Below are positions 10,915 to 23,400 of a stretch of DNA of 64,000 nt, in pieces. The translations under genes were made by a program, and so were the position numbers. Source of the stretch: Lithospermum erythrorhizon (taxonomy: Eukaryota > Streptophyta > Magnoliopsida > Boraginales > Boraginaceae); NCBI GenBank assembly GCA_019722365.1, contig JADFUC010002245.1, forward strand, positions 82,246 to 146,245, given 5' to 3'. Under the pieces are notes generated by a model. It was not told the DNA's origin and searched no databases. It saw only the letters and a list, made by a program, of their open reading frames with translations. Numbering within the stretch: position 1 is the first letter of the stretch; every line of letters begins with the position of its first letter.

Positions 10915-12125
10915 GCATCGTTGAGACGATTGCAATCGACTCCGGGATCTGCCCATGTTACTCCTCACAAATCCTTCTTCATGACATATAAAGAGGGAGA
11001 TCTCTGGGAAGCAAGAACGAAACAACGGGCATCGGAAATTAAGGGAATAGGCGACATATGCTTAAAGCTCCACTGGTAGCCAAACTATCTTGAAAGATGT
11101 TCGCTATATTCCGGATTTTCGACAAACTTACCCCTTTCCTCGTGCTGGATGACTGCGATTCTTCAACTTTTTCTGGGAAGTGGAAGTGGAAGCTCATTAG
11201 AGACTCCAAAATTAATTGCTCAAGGCGTCAAAGAAGGGCACAATCAGACGATCAAGACCGGTTGTTTCCTCAACAAATGGAGTCTATGTCGCGAACCAAA
11301 GATAGACTCAGGGTATACAATAGGCTCGATCATGTTTCGTCTTGTACCCATTTTTTGATGGGCAAACAACATAGAGTATCGTTCAATAAAAGTGCTCAAA
11401 GAAAGGGTAAGTTTCTTGAGCTTATTTATTCCGACGTATGTGGACTTATGGAGACTAGGACCTTGGGTGGTTGCTCTTACTTTGTTACGTTCATAGACGA
11501 TCATTCAAGGAAATTGTGGGCTTACCCTTTGAAAACTAAAGATCAAGTCATTAATGTGTTCAAACAACTCCATGTTTTAGTCGAGAGAGAAACTGGCGAG
11601 TATCTCAAGTGTGTTCGGACCGACAATGGAGGGGAATACACTGGAGCTTTTGATCTTTATTGCAAGGAGCATGGTATTCGACATGAGCAAAGTGTGCGCA
11701 AGACTCCTCAACACAATGGTTTAGCCGAGAGGATGAATCGAACCATAGTTGAGAAAATTCGATGCATGTTGTCACATTCTAATCTACCAACTACATTCTG
11801 GGGAGAGGCTTTATGTGTTGCTTTGCAAATTATCAATCTATCACCTACAACTGTCTTGAAAGGTGAAGTTCCGGAAGAAGTTTTTAGTGGCAAAAAGGTC
11901 TCATACAAACATCTTAGGGTGTTTGGTTGTAGGGCGTTCGTACATATTCCAAAGGATGAGAGAACAAAATTGGATAGCAAATCCAAGCGATTATTATTAC
12001 ACTTAAGCTATGGAGCGACAAATTCGGTTGAGTTGTATGATCGGTGTCTAAGAAGTTTAGGAGTAGAGATGTTGTGTTTTTTGAAGATCAAACTACTCAG
12101 GGAACTTGACATGTCTGAAAGATAA
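10915..12125 (+). pseudogene. copia protease remnant and integrase (element A)
   Basis: The protease active site DSG is at about 10938, followed across a frameshift by 'HVTPHKSFFMTYKEGDL'. The integrase lies in one open frame, 11097-12125 (342 codons). The catalytic triad is visible: Asp in 'YSDVCG' (residue ~113), Asp in 'RTDNGGEY' (~176) and Glu in 'GLAERMNRT' (~211). The last two are 35 apart, i.e. DD35E. 'PQHNGLAERMNRT' and 'HLRVFGCRAFVH' are typical of the TNT1-94 group. The HHCC zinc domain is scrambled by indels. Integrase would insert the cDNA into the host genome. The ATG is only the first Met after a break, not a true start. Confidence 0.9.
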
Positions 12126-12439
12126 GGGATAAAATCTTATAAATTTAAGTCAGCGATGAAACACAAATCGAACTACCTACGCCAATACTAATGTCTGCAT
12201 GAGGATGTGGCGTTATAGATGATTATGGTGAATAATCAACAATGGCGAGCATTGAAGGCGATGTCATGATAAGGATCGTCATGATGATCAATTAGAAACC
12301 AATATGGGGGGCCTGCGATACTCTTGATCCCTCGAGACATGAACAAGGTCAACCATCTATTCGCACATCGACTAGGAATCGAACTCCATCAACTAGATAT
12401 GCTCACCGTGACTATGCTTGAGTGTAGTGAGGGGAGCAA

Positions 12440-13960
12440 TTTGCTATCAAGTAGTGGGAAGAAAGATGAACATGAGTGGATGGAGGCAATGAGAGAAGAG
12501 ATGAACTCATTACAGAAGAATAAAACGTTCACTCTTGTTGAGAAGGTTCCAAACCAAAAAGTGTTAAAAAATAGGTGGGTCTTTAAATTGAAGATGGAAG
12601 ATGGCAAACCTAAACCAAAGGTCTGTGAGGCTCGTCCCAGTAGTTAAAGGATTTGCACAAAGGCAAGGCATCGACTACGATGAGATTTTTTCCCCGGTTG
12701 TCAAGATAACGTCAATACGAGTAGTACTTGGCCTAGTTGCGGTGTTTAATCTAGAGATTGAGCAGTTGGATGTTAAGACTTAGCCTTTCTTGTGGAGACA
12801 CAGATGAAGATGTATTCATGGGCGACTGAAGGGATTTGTAGTCAGGTAGGGAACACGTGGTGTGCAAGCTAAACAAGAGCTTATGGATTAAAACAAAGCG
12901 CCTCGACAATGGTACAAGAATTGATGCGTGCATTGGAAGAGTATGAAACTTTACTAGAACCTCGATTGATCATTTGTGTATTTATTAAAAGGTTTGCTAG
13001 TAATGACTATATATTGTTATTACTCTATGTTGACGATATGCTAATTGTTGGACAACATATGGCCAAGATTAAGGATTTAAAGGCTCAATTGAGTAAGGTA
13101 TTCGAGATGAAGGACCTCGGGAAAGCTAGGAATATTTTGGGAATGGAAATCAAGCGAGATCGAGACAATGGTGTACTATGGTTGTCTCAAGAAAAGTATA
13201 TCCAGAAAATACTAGCTAGATTCAACATGGAATCTTCCAAGTCCGTAAGCTGTCCACTAGGTGCACACTTTAAGTTGAGCTCGAAAACGTGTCCTGGACA
13301 GAAGATGGATGTTGAAGAAATGCAACGTGTTCCATATGCTTCGGCTATTGGAAGTCTTATGTACGCAATGTTGTGTACAAGGCCAGATTTGGCATATCCT
13401 GTTGGCGTACTTAGTAGGTTCTTATCTCAGCCAAGGAAGGAGCACTGGGAGGCAGTTAAATGGACGTTTCGATATCTTAAAGGTACATCGGATATGTGCA
13501 TTTGTTATGACAAACAAGGTGCTGTGCTTGAAGGCTTTACGGATGTGGACGTGGCAGGAGATTTGGATTCTAAGAAATCTACGTCTGGTTATCTGTTCAC
13601 TTTTGCGAGGGCTTGATATCGTAGTAGTGAGATTCTGAGTGCGTTGCTGGCTTTGGGCTACGGAGGCTGAATATATTGCAATCACCGAGTGTTGTAAGGA
13701 GTTACTTTGGCTGAAGTTTGTTTAGGCATTGGAATTCACAGTCGGTTTGCGTCTTGTGTGACTCTCGAAGTGCCATTCACTTGAGCAAGAATCCTTCGTT
13801 GCATTCAAGATCAAAAGCATGAGGTCGGGGTATCATTGGATGGGGGATGTCTTTGGAAAGAAAGTTAGTGTTCATCGATAAAGGTTCGTACAGCGATAAC
13901 GGTGCGGGATATGTTGCAATTTGCCCAAGGGTAAGCTTGATAAGTGTTGCTCAATTCTTT
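12440..13960 (+). pseudogene. copia reverse transcriptase and RNase H (element A)
   Basis: RT opens with 'WMEAMREEMNSLQKN' and 'LKNRWVFKLKMEDG' (12478-12610), continues after frameshifts with 'IDYDEIFSPVVKITSIR' (12670-12720), and has the catalytic YVDD at 13026-13037 in the 12909-13616 frame. The connection ends with 'RVPYASAIGSLMYAM' and 'FRYLKGT'. RNase H follows with 'STSGYLFTFA', then in the next frame 'STTEAEYIAITECC' and 'IHLSKNPSLHSRSKH' (to ~13830). This is the RT-after-integrase order that defines Ty1/copia. Several single-base breaks separate the domains. Confidence 0.9.
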
Positions 13961-14022
13961 GGGCCAGCATATGCGTCATCGTCATAAGTTATATGGATGA
14001 CTATTCTCTTCTTCATAGCTCG

Positions 14023-14035
14023 GAAGGGGGAGAAT
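14023..14035 (+). other. polypurine tract of copia element A
   Basis: GAAGGGGGAGAAT immediately before the 3' LTR, the expected plus-strand primer. Confidence 0.85.
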
Positions 14036-14480
14036 TGTTGGAATTCCTCGCGGTGCATGGATTTCATGCAGGCTAGTAATTCATCCAGGAGCAAACTCAA
14101 GGTAGTAGTGTCCTACGGCGAGAAGGAATTGGTCTAGAAGTCATTGTCGGTCTAGGAGATGTTGTTGTAATCCTAGTAGGAACTGGACATTGAGCTTATA
14201 AATAGGGATCGATTATTCTTGCATTGTACACACAACAATTGAGAGATATAACATAGTTAGCTACATTAGTTGAGATTAAAGATTGAGTGATTGTAATCAT
14301 TGATTTTGTTCTTGATATCTGACTATTATTAGTGGTGAAGTGAATCCAAAACCCTGAAACAAATTATCGAGTTATTTATTTTCGTGCGTTAATCAAACAG
14401 CAATATAAGCTTTCGATACTAAGGATATAGTTCTTGTGAATTTGAAGATTGGTTTTGTTTTTTGATCGTTATTTCAGCCA
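14036..14480 (+). repeat. 3' LTR of copia element A
   Basis: 445 bp, starts TGTTGGAATTCC and ends TTTCAGCCA. Compared with 9576-10036 most differences are 1-5 base indels rather than substitutions. Confidence 0.92.
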
Positions 14481-14985
14481 AATTATAATGTTTAATTTTA
14501 CTATAATTTGTTAAATAATAAAAAAAATGGTTCTAAATGAATAACATGCCTCAAAATTAATCATAATGAATCATTATTAACCACAAAAATTAACCCCCAG
14601 CAACCAATGATACTTGAGTCCCCAAAATCAAAAATAAAAGAAAGCACCAAATTAATAACGAAAATTATAGAAAAATTAATCTCAAAATTCAGTTAATGTT
14701 GAAGTATTAAACAATAAACCATGGGTAATTATAATTTTTCACATTTTACAATATGTTAAATAAAAAATGGTTCTCGTAGTTAACACGCCTCAAAATTAAT
14801 CATAATGAATCATTATTAACCCGCAAGTAAATTCTAACTAATCATTTGAACTATTAAGCCTGACATTAACGAGTCCCAAAATCTAAAACAAAAACGGCCT
14901 TAAATTTATCACGAAATTTATAGAAAAATTAATCTTAGAATTTAGTTAATGTTGAAGTATTAAACAATAAATTGACTTTTAAACA
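14481..14985. repeat. tandem duplication, ~240 bp unit, two copies
   Basis: The block containing GTTAAATAA..AATGGTTCT, then CCTCAAAATTAATCATAATG, occurs at about 14510-14740 and again ~239 bp later. Both copies end with a near-identical 'gttaatgttgaagtattaaacaataaa'-like segment. No coding content. Confidence 0.7.
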
Positions 14986-15640
14986 TCATTTTGATACATG
15001 CAATTGAATTATTGAACTATTACCATAAAATTAATCACCAAATTTATCTCAAAATCACGAAATGTAACTATAAAATTTAGAGCATTACATTGCTTTTGGA
15101 GAAGCGATGATTTTCGAAGTTTTTTGAATTCACAGTTTTAGGGTTGTGAATTTCTTTTAATGTGGGTAATCTTGAAATAGTTTAGTGCTTGGGAAGCGTT
15201 GAAACATGTTGTGGCGTGGGATGCGTGTTTAATTATGGAGAAATTCGAAATTGGTTTTCTAAAAATGTTGTTTTTGTGTGATTAGGGGGTGGGGAATGGG
15301 CGACCATATCTGGCGCTAGCTTGATCAATTGTTGAGATTGGAAATGACTATTTTGCTTACTTATGCACATAAAGCGAACTTCGGTGCTTGTTTGTTGTAG
15401 CAAATAAGCGAATTAGTAGATTGCTTACGGGACCTTAGCGAATTAATATGTTGCTTCTGACCAAAACCAGCGAATTCGCTTGTTTCATAATAAGCATTTT
15501 ATGAATTTGTTTGTTTTATATGTAACGAACTAGTGTAAATGCTTTATTACATAATAAAAGCGAATTTTGTCATGTTTGTTCGATAATGACCAACAATTGT
15601 TAGCTTGTTTGTTTATATGTAAACCTGATGCAAATTCACT
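14986..15640. other. non-coding stretch with GCTTGTT / AGCGAATT inverted motifs
   Basis: It contains a 20-bp sequence at 15208-15227 that reappears exactly at 27693-27712, the palindrome AGCGAATTCGCT near 15470, and repeated GCTTGTT words. No gene is seen. Confidence 0.45.
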
Positions 15641-16030
15641 AAGAATGAATACATAAAAAAATTAGTTAAATAATTAGTTACATGGGAATAGAATAATTAA
15701 TTACATAAGAAATATTAAAAATTTATTACATAAGAATGAATTAAATAGTTTATTACATGAGAATGAAATAAATAAAGTAATTACATAAAAATGAAATAAA
15801 TAAATAATTACATAAGAATGAATTAAATAGTAATTACATAAGAAGAAATTAAATAATTAATTACATAAGAATGAATTAAATAATGATAGATTAAATAGTA
15901 ATTACATAAGAAAAAAATTAAATAATTAATTACATAAGAATAAGATTAAATAATGATGAATTAAATAAGTAATTACATAAGAAGAAATTAAATAATTAAT
16001 TACATGTAATGAATTAAATAATTAATTATA
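15640..16030. repeat. AT-rich tandem array, 'ATTACATAAGAATGAATTAAAT' type
   Basis: About a dozen imperfect copies of a 20-40 bp unit mixing TTAATTACATAAGAA and TGAATTAAATAA. No coding content. Confidence 0.8.
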
Positions 16031-16069
16031 AAAATATGATGAACTTATGAAAATGTTTGTTAAGATTTA

Positions 16070-17815
16070 TTGTTAATATGGTAATTTATAGTAGAATTTT
16101 AGAATATGGTCAAATATATTATGATAAAAAAAATGGTAAGAATTAGCAAATATAAAAAATATGGTAAATTATGAAATATGGTAAGTATGGTAAAATTATG
16201 AAATATGTTAAATTATGGTAAAATTATGAATTATGAAATATGAAATATGGTAAAATAGAAGTTAAAAATGGTAAAATTATGAAATATGGTCAATTATGAG
16301 TAAATTTTAGTATATGGTCAAATATGGTAAATTATGGTCAAAATGGTAAACTATGAAATATGGTAAATTTTAGATTATGAGATATTGGTAAATTTTAGAT
16401 TACATGGATAGGAAAATTGAACATTTTAACGAATTGAACATGTCTTGACATGATTATACAATAAATGAAATAAAGTACCAAATTTATTTCGTGTCACTAG
16501 AGGAACTAACAAGTAAATATAATGTTTATAAAAAGAAAGAATGGTAAAGTTGCTTATGACAATACGCCCGATATTTCAGCTTTGTTTGTTACTTAATGGC
16601 AACAAATTGACATTTGTTAACAATGACAATTTGCTTGTTACGTAACAAGCAATGGCCTTGATTTGACCGATGTGACTCTGGCTACGACCGAGTTGAATTT
16701 TGGTTTAAATATCGGCGAAAACAACGAATTTGCACGGTTTTGTTGAGAAAGAAGCCAGATTTCTGCTGATTATGAATTATTATTGATAGAATTAGTATGA
16801 AAATGTAATGAATTGTGTATTTAGTATGAAAATGTAATGAAAATATGAGGTAGTATGAAGTATTAAGATTGTGAAGTATGAAATATGGCAAACATGGTCA
16901 AATTATGATAAAATTATGAAATATGATGAAATAATAGTTAAACTACTTATGAAATATATGAGATTATGATGAAATTATGATTAAACTATGAAATATGAGA
17001 ATAGCTATGAAATTATGATTAAAGCTATGAAATATGAGATTATGATAAAATTATGATGAAATTATGAAATATGATAAAAATTTTGAGTTATGATAAAATA
17101 TGGTAAAATTATAAAATATGGTTAATTTTAGATTATGGACTATGAAATATGAATTATGAAATATGAAGCATAAGGCAAAATTATAGACCATATTATGAGA
17201 TTATATAATATGAACCATATTGTAGAATTATGGTAAAATTATGAATTATGAAATATAAAATATGAGTAAAATCACGGTTAAAAATGGTAAAAATTATGAA
17301 ATATAGTAAATTATGATAAATTTTAGAATATGGTAAATATAGTAAATTATGGTAAAAATGGTAACATTATGAAATAGGTAAAATATGAAATATAATTAGA
17401 TTTATGGTAAAATTATGAAATATGTTAAATTATGGTAAAATTATGAATTATGAAATATGAAATATGGTAAAATATGAAATATGGTCAAAAATGGTAAAAT
17501 TATGAAATATGGTAAATTATAGTAAATTTTAGAATATGTTAAAAAATGGTCAAAGTATGAAATATGGTAAATTATGGTAAATTTTAGAATATGGTCAAAT
17601 ATGGTAAAATTATAAAATATGGTAAATTATGAAATATGGTTAAATATGATAAAATTATGAAAAAAAATTTATATATGAAATATGGTAAATTATGGTAAAT
17701 TTTAGAATATGGTAAAATATGGTAAAATTATGAAATATGGTAAACTATGAAATATGGTAATCTATGGTAAAATTATGAAATATGGTACATTTTGGTAAAC
17801 AACACGGTGTAGAGT
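16070..17815. repeat. satellite-like array of 'ATGGTAAATTATGAAAT' units
   Basis: Dense imperfect repeats of ATGGTAAA(A)TTATGAAAT and AATTTTAGAATATGG fill about 16070-16420 and 16860-17815. A non-repetitive island at about 16420-16860 holds a 22-bp palindrome. C is nearly absent from the repeat on the plus strand. Confidence 0.85.
16631..16652. repeat. perfect 22-bp palindrome
   Basis: TTGCTTGTTACG continues into its own reverse complement, giving 11 + 11 bp with no spacer. It sits between the two blocks of the satellite-like array. Confidence 0.9.
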
Positions 17816-17957
17816 TGATAGAATTATTCATATGCGTTGTAGTAAGATAAAGATGGCCGATCGTCTGTTGTTAAAACCCGATCGAATACATATTCTGTGA
17901 AGTTAAATTTAGAAACAAGCGAGGCGTAAATGGCTGAGTGTCGAATTGTGGAAGTGA

Positions 17958-20480
17958 TGCGAAATAGCAGTTCTTAAGCGATATTATGATGATAGTATAT
18001 AAGTTTCTCGATTGGAGTATTTAGGGAATTGAAATTAAAAATTCGAAGTTGAGTAGTGGAGAATTAATGAAATCGGTCGGTTGGTGGTATATTTCGGTTT
18101 GTGGTGGGACCCGGAGATAGTATAAATAATTTTGGAAATAATATCGATATAACCGAGAGATGAAGTATGAGATGAGTAGTAATATATATCTTATAGGGGG
18201 AATACTTGCTTGATGGAAATCGGTTTTCGTTGAGATTTAAGTGCGGAAGAGGGTGTAAAATTAGCAAGAAGCCAAAGCGAACTTTTAAATTTCTTCACTC
18301 TAAATATCACTCTGCTTGCGTATAAAACCATAAATCCAAAACCATCTTTCTCCCCTCATGGCGAAATGCTCGCTCCGTCCCCGCTTTGGGAATTTTTTCC
18401 ATTTCTACGTCGATTGTCAGCTAAATCGAAACGAAGTTGTGGATTTTCTTCTCTCATCATCCTCATCCGTCTAGGTAAGAAAGATCAAATCTTTTTGAGA
18501 TATTTATTGAGTTTTGAAGAGTTGACTTTTATGGAATTTTGATGACTTTTAGATCTTGAATTTATTATGGTATAGAAATGTTATCTAAGTATCGTGTTAT
18601 AGGGATTAAGCGGTGATTTTTGAGTGATTATTAGGCGTTAGAAAGTGGTGTAAGTTGAGGGTTGACTTTTATTGACTTTTCTTAAATTAACTTTAAGAAA
18701 TTGTAATATGATGTTAGAGGACTTTAATATAGTTGTTTTTGGGTATAGAATTATTGGTTTGGATATGGATACGTAGAGATTGGGTTGAGAAAGTTTGGGA
18801 AAAGTTCGTATAGCATTTAGTGTTTGAATTGGAGGTTGTATTTAATGGATTAATTAATTGTCAATTGATTGTTGGATTGATTAGAATGTGCTTAAAGTGT
18901 TATTGTTGGGGTAATAAGGTGATGACCGAATATTGAGATTTTACGAAGTTGGCGATTAGAATGTAGTTATGTTGGAAAATTAAAGTATATACGATCTTGG
19001 GGATAGGATGATTGCTAAGGGTTGTAAATTTGAATCGTGGGGCGTGGAATAACACTTTCGAGTTTATATAGATGCTAAGAGAGGTTATTGAAATGTGTTA
19101 TAATGTATAATTTGTGAATAGGAGTTGAGCTGGATACATGAGGGCTGCCCTAGAGTCGTGTGCTTGCTTTGGGCTCGAGGTGAGTACAAATCTCACGATG
19201 GGGACCTTTCATATGTATTATGTTGTATATGTTGCATGTATTATCTTGGGACTATTCGATATGTGTATTGTGTGATTATAGGCGATACTATGTGTAAGCT
19301 TTTGATTTATGATTCATGCGATGAAATAATTGAGATTTTGGGTTATATTGTAAGAGATAGTGGGGTATGATTCATATAAATGCGATATTAGTGATTATGA
19401 TTTATATAAATGGATAGTTGTGAATATGATTAATGTTATGAGATTTTGTGTGGTACATATTGTTGTGTGTGGTGTCTTTGATGTGTGTTTGATTGCTTTG
19501 TGTGTTACTTGCGGGTGATGGTGACCAGGCCGGGAGGTTTGGTGTGGTGTGCATATTGTGTGGGTAGCCAGGTGGATTCGGGAGGTTTGGGTGTGATATG
19601 CGCATTGAGGGGAATGTAACCTCGGTCGGGAGGATGGAGGTGGAGGCCTCGTCACGATTATGTGGAGGTGGATTCCTCGTATGTGTATTATTTGGAGGTT
19701 CCTCGCTATGTGTATTATTTGGACTTGGATTCTACGTGTGTGTATTATTTGGAGGTGGATTCTCGTATTGTGTATTATTTGGAGGTGGATTCCTCATGTG
19801 TGTATTATTTGGAGGTGGATTAAAAGCGTGTATTGTATTATTTAGGAGTGGATTCCTCATTTGATGCCTTTGTGTCTTGTTTCCACTTGAATGAATATGC
19901 GTTAATTATGATTATAAGCTCGTAGTAGCCCATAGTATTATGTAACGTCGTATCGAGAGAGGGGAATTCTATGTGATTTGTGAGCAGTTGTGTGTGTAGC
20001 TTTGGTTAATGTATAAGCATATGTTATATATATAAGTATGAATATATGTGATAGGATCGAGTAAAGTAATTTATATTCAACTGTTTTAATAGTGACTCCT
20101 GTCTCCCGTAGGCGGGAGGCGTTTTATGCTGGGTTCTAAGGGGGTTGATCGGTGAGGTTGTCGAGGAAAGGCTGCTTTGATAAGTGCGGATTGAAGATTT
20201 TAGATGAGGGCGGTGGTGGCGTAGGATTTCGCCAAATCGGTCATTTCCTATGTTGTATTTTTGGATTTTTTGTGTATCTTTGAGTTGTATCATTACGGTC
20301 GATTTGTATTATGTTGTTCGTTGTTTTTATTGTATATGTTTTTAGTTCGCACGATGGACAAAAGTGTATTTTTATTATTATTAATGTCGAATGAAAGAAA
20401 ACTTTATGTTGTCGTCAAGTGATCGGTGGCTACGGTGTCTGAGTTGTTAATGACCTTAGCATAGGCGGCGCAGGCGGTCA
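17958..20480 (+). repeat. 5' LTR of Ty3/gypsy element B (~2.5 kb)
   Basis: It aligns along its length with 24809-27252: both have GATAGTATATAAGTTTCTCG near the start, GGTGGGACCCGGAGATAGTATAA, GTTGTGGATTTTCTT near 18435 (25275 in the other copy), and a G-rich CGG-containing right end. A likely TATA element is TGCGTATAAAACC at ~18315. A private 30-bp minisatellite lies at 19665-19860. It is strongly C-poor on the plus strand. Confidence 0.85.
19665..19860 (+). repeat. 30-bp minisatellite inside the gypsy B 5' LTR
   Basis: TGTATTATTTGGA recurs at ~30-bp steps from 19684 to 19845, about six to seven copies separated by GGTGGATTCCTC variants. The 3' LTR has a shorter version at about 26530-26640. 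Because 30 is a multiple of three, it leaves a spurious open frame. Confidence 0.85.
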
Positions 20481-23400
20481 GTCTGATTTTGTGTCAGGCA
20501 GGTTTCGGAGTTTTTACGTGGTGTCTGTGTGGTTATGTGCCTAGGTGTAAGATGGTCGAGTGGTTGTCGATATCTGAGTGTTGTTGTGGAGTCTAAATTT
20601 TCTTCTTTCGTTGATCGTTGAGTGTTGAGGATGCCACACAGGAAGATTTTAGATCCAAGCTGGCGTGTGAGCACCCTTAGGGGAAGGTTGAGATGAATCG
20701 TATTCGTTGTTTGTAGTATTTGACATAAGAAGTGAGCGGTTAGTAAATTTGATGAATACGCTTAGCTTGATGATGTTTATGCGGATAGCGGTTCTATTGA
20801 GTTGGGTAGATTTTATTTTTCACTTTGGATAACGAAGTTATAAAGGATGTGGGAAGGAATTTATAATAATAGAAGTTAGGTTGTTAAGTGGTTGAGGATA
20901 TTTATGCAAATCTAAAAGAGCGTTAAGAGGTAATAAAGTGATTGTGGTATAAAATTGTTGATCGGCAGATGCGTGAAGTTATCGGTCTTTGAAATAGTGG
21001 TGGTAGAGTGTTGGTGATAATTATGATAAGTTTGGACCCAGTGTTAGGGTAGAGAGATAATTAATTTAGTTGACTTATCGAGGATGGGCCACTCGTGAAG
21101 ATGAAGTGAGTTAATGAATGCTTTGTTGTCGATGTGGGGTATGAATATGAGGGAAGCGAAGAGAGAATATGTAAGTATTCGTAATAGATTGATATGGGAT
21201 TCTATTTCGATGGATACTAAGGAATTGAGGATAGGCGAAGTAGGGAAATTTTGCCTTAAAGCGTTATCCGCGATTGGGTGATTGTGTGAGGGTTGTAAGT
21301 AGTAGATGGAATTTGGAATATGTTTGTACATGTCGAAATATTATTGGAAAAAAAATTGGTATTGGTGGAATTAAGTATGTGAGTACTATTAGTGGATATA
21401 AGTTGGATTTAATGGCGAAGCGATTGGGATAAAAATAAATATTTTAGTTGATTGTCATTATGAAGTTACGAGGTTGCTTAAGTTGTGAAGTGTTTAGAAG
21501 AATAAGTGAAAAAAAAAAAAAAATTTTGAGACTTTGGGAGAAAGAAAAGATGTTTAGTATAAGTACTACGTTAATAAAACTTTGAAATTTGATATATAGT
21601 GTTGAATAATTTTTATGAAATAAAGGATCTTAGCGGAATGGTGATATATTATTTAAAAGTAATGATAAATAGAAATTTTAGAATTTCTTTTATGATTGAA
21701 TTAAGGTTGAAGCGAGATTTTTGGTGATTTGTGTGATGAAGTTGTGTAATCGCATCATGATGAAGCGTGAAGCTTGAATAGAACCAGGAAGGCATGATAT
21801 GTGGAGTATATGTTATCTTTGGTGTAGGATACGTGGAGTTATGTAATTATGAATTGAAGGGAGAAAAGTATGAAATTAAGATAAATTTGGTAATAATAGT
21901 TGGGCGTCAAAGATTTAACTAATGGTGCAATTTGAAGTTCAGTATTCAAGGAAAAGACATGAGAAAGGAATGATGATTTCTTCGAAGACTTGAGTATATT
22001 GTATGTAATTATATATAACGAAGAATGTTGATTTGGGGAAAATTTGAATTTTTGGTTAGATGAGTTGAGTGGAGTTATAAGAGGTGAATCTCGTAAACCG
22101 TAGTTAAGAAGGCGTGAATAGATGGTTAAGAAGGTTAAAGGTTAAATGAATCGAAAGGTGCAGTTGTGGTTCTTAAATCGGGAATAGAGGACTACGACAT
22201 TGAGTGATAAAGGGGAGCAAAATGTTTGGATATTATCTTGTTTAAAGGCGGTGATAAGCGGTGGTATTCGATTCAAAGGTTGAGGAGAAATTTTTCAAGG
22301 ATGAGTTGAGGTTATAAGCGGAATCTCTGTAAATTATAAGATTTGAAGCACCGGTTCGCTCGGAGAAGGTTGGACTAACAGTAAGGAAAATTGGTGGGAA
22401 TTAGTAACGGAATATCAATGAATATTGGGATACAAAGCATAAAATATGATGGTTAATGTATCGGGTCATAAATGGAAATTTTTTGTTTAAAAGGATAATA
22501 TGAGAGAGGAAAACTAATGATGGTGATGTGTTAATGTTAGTTCTAAGAACTAATTAATGGACTATTGAGTGTAGATGAAGGTTGACAAATTCGAGAGGAA
22601 CTGATGGAGTATCGATAAGTATGGTAGAATATACGTGTTGCGCTGATAATTGATAGCATAGTTATAAGAATGAACTCTACATGGTTGTATCTTGTGAGAC
22701 TTGATAGTTTTGAGGTGTATTGTGACTTGAGAATAATTGGTATCATGAGAGGAAGACAGAGGTTGTTGACTCATAACTCTAGAGTACACTGAGAAGTTCA
22801 TACTTATGATTCTGGATGATGGATTTGGAGAAATGCTTAATAAGAATAATAATTGAATTGTTATGAGTAGATCTACAAGTTTTCTCTGTAAGATTGAATC
22901 ATTATGTGAAGTGTGGTACAAAGTTTATGTGGAGCAATTATAAGATTCTATGGATTTTGTAATGAGTCATGAGGGCGTGGTCGAATGTTAGCACGTCGTT
23001 GTGGGTGTTAATGATAAAGCGAGGTCAGATGTCAATTAGAATACAACGGAATTCATGAATTCAAGGTCAAATAGGTGAGAATGTTATGTGTTGATTCAGT
23101 ATAAAGGCCTTATCGGAAAGTAGTGACTAGTGTATGAGGATATAAGGCCGATATTGAAGTGTAACACGGAGTTAACAGAGATGATAATTTAAGTAAGAGG
23201 AAAGTTGCTCACGGTAATACTAAATTCCAAGCCGGCGTTAGAGTTGCGCTTGTTCGGAAGCTGCGAGAGATGTTGAATTCTAATACTGGCAGAAGAAATG
23301 AGGCAAGGGAAAAGGAAAAATGACTCACAATATGATGAAGAACTTCTGAGGAAGAATGGAGCTTGATATGACTTCTGATTGAGAATAAGTTTCGGAGATG

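Noticed and set aside
9571..14485. Target-site duplication for copia element A (ACTAT / AATTA)
   Set aside because: Only three of five bases agree; not counted as a duplication.
19598..19864. 88-codon plus-strand frame with a regular 10-residue repeat (GGGF..CVLF)
   Set aside because: It is the translation of the 30-bp LTR minisatellite; the other LTR breaks the frame, and no start context or conservation supports a protein.
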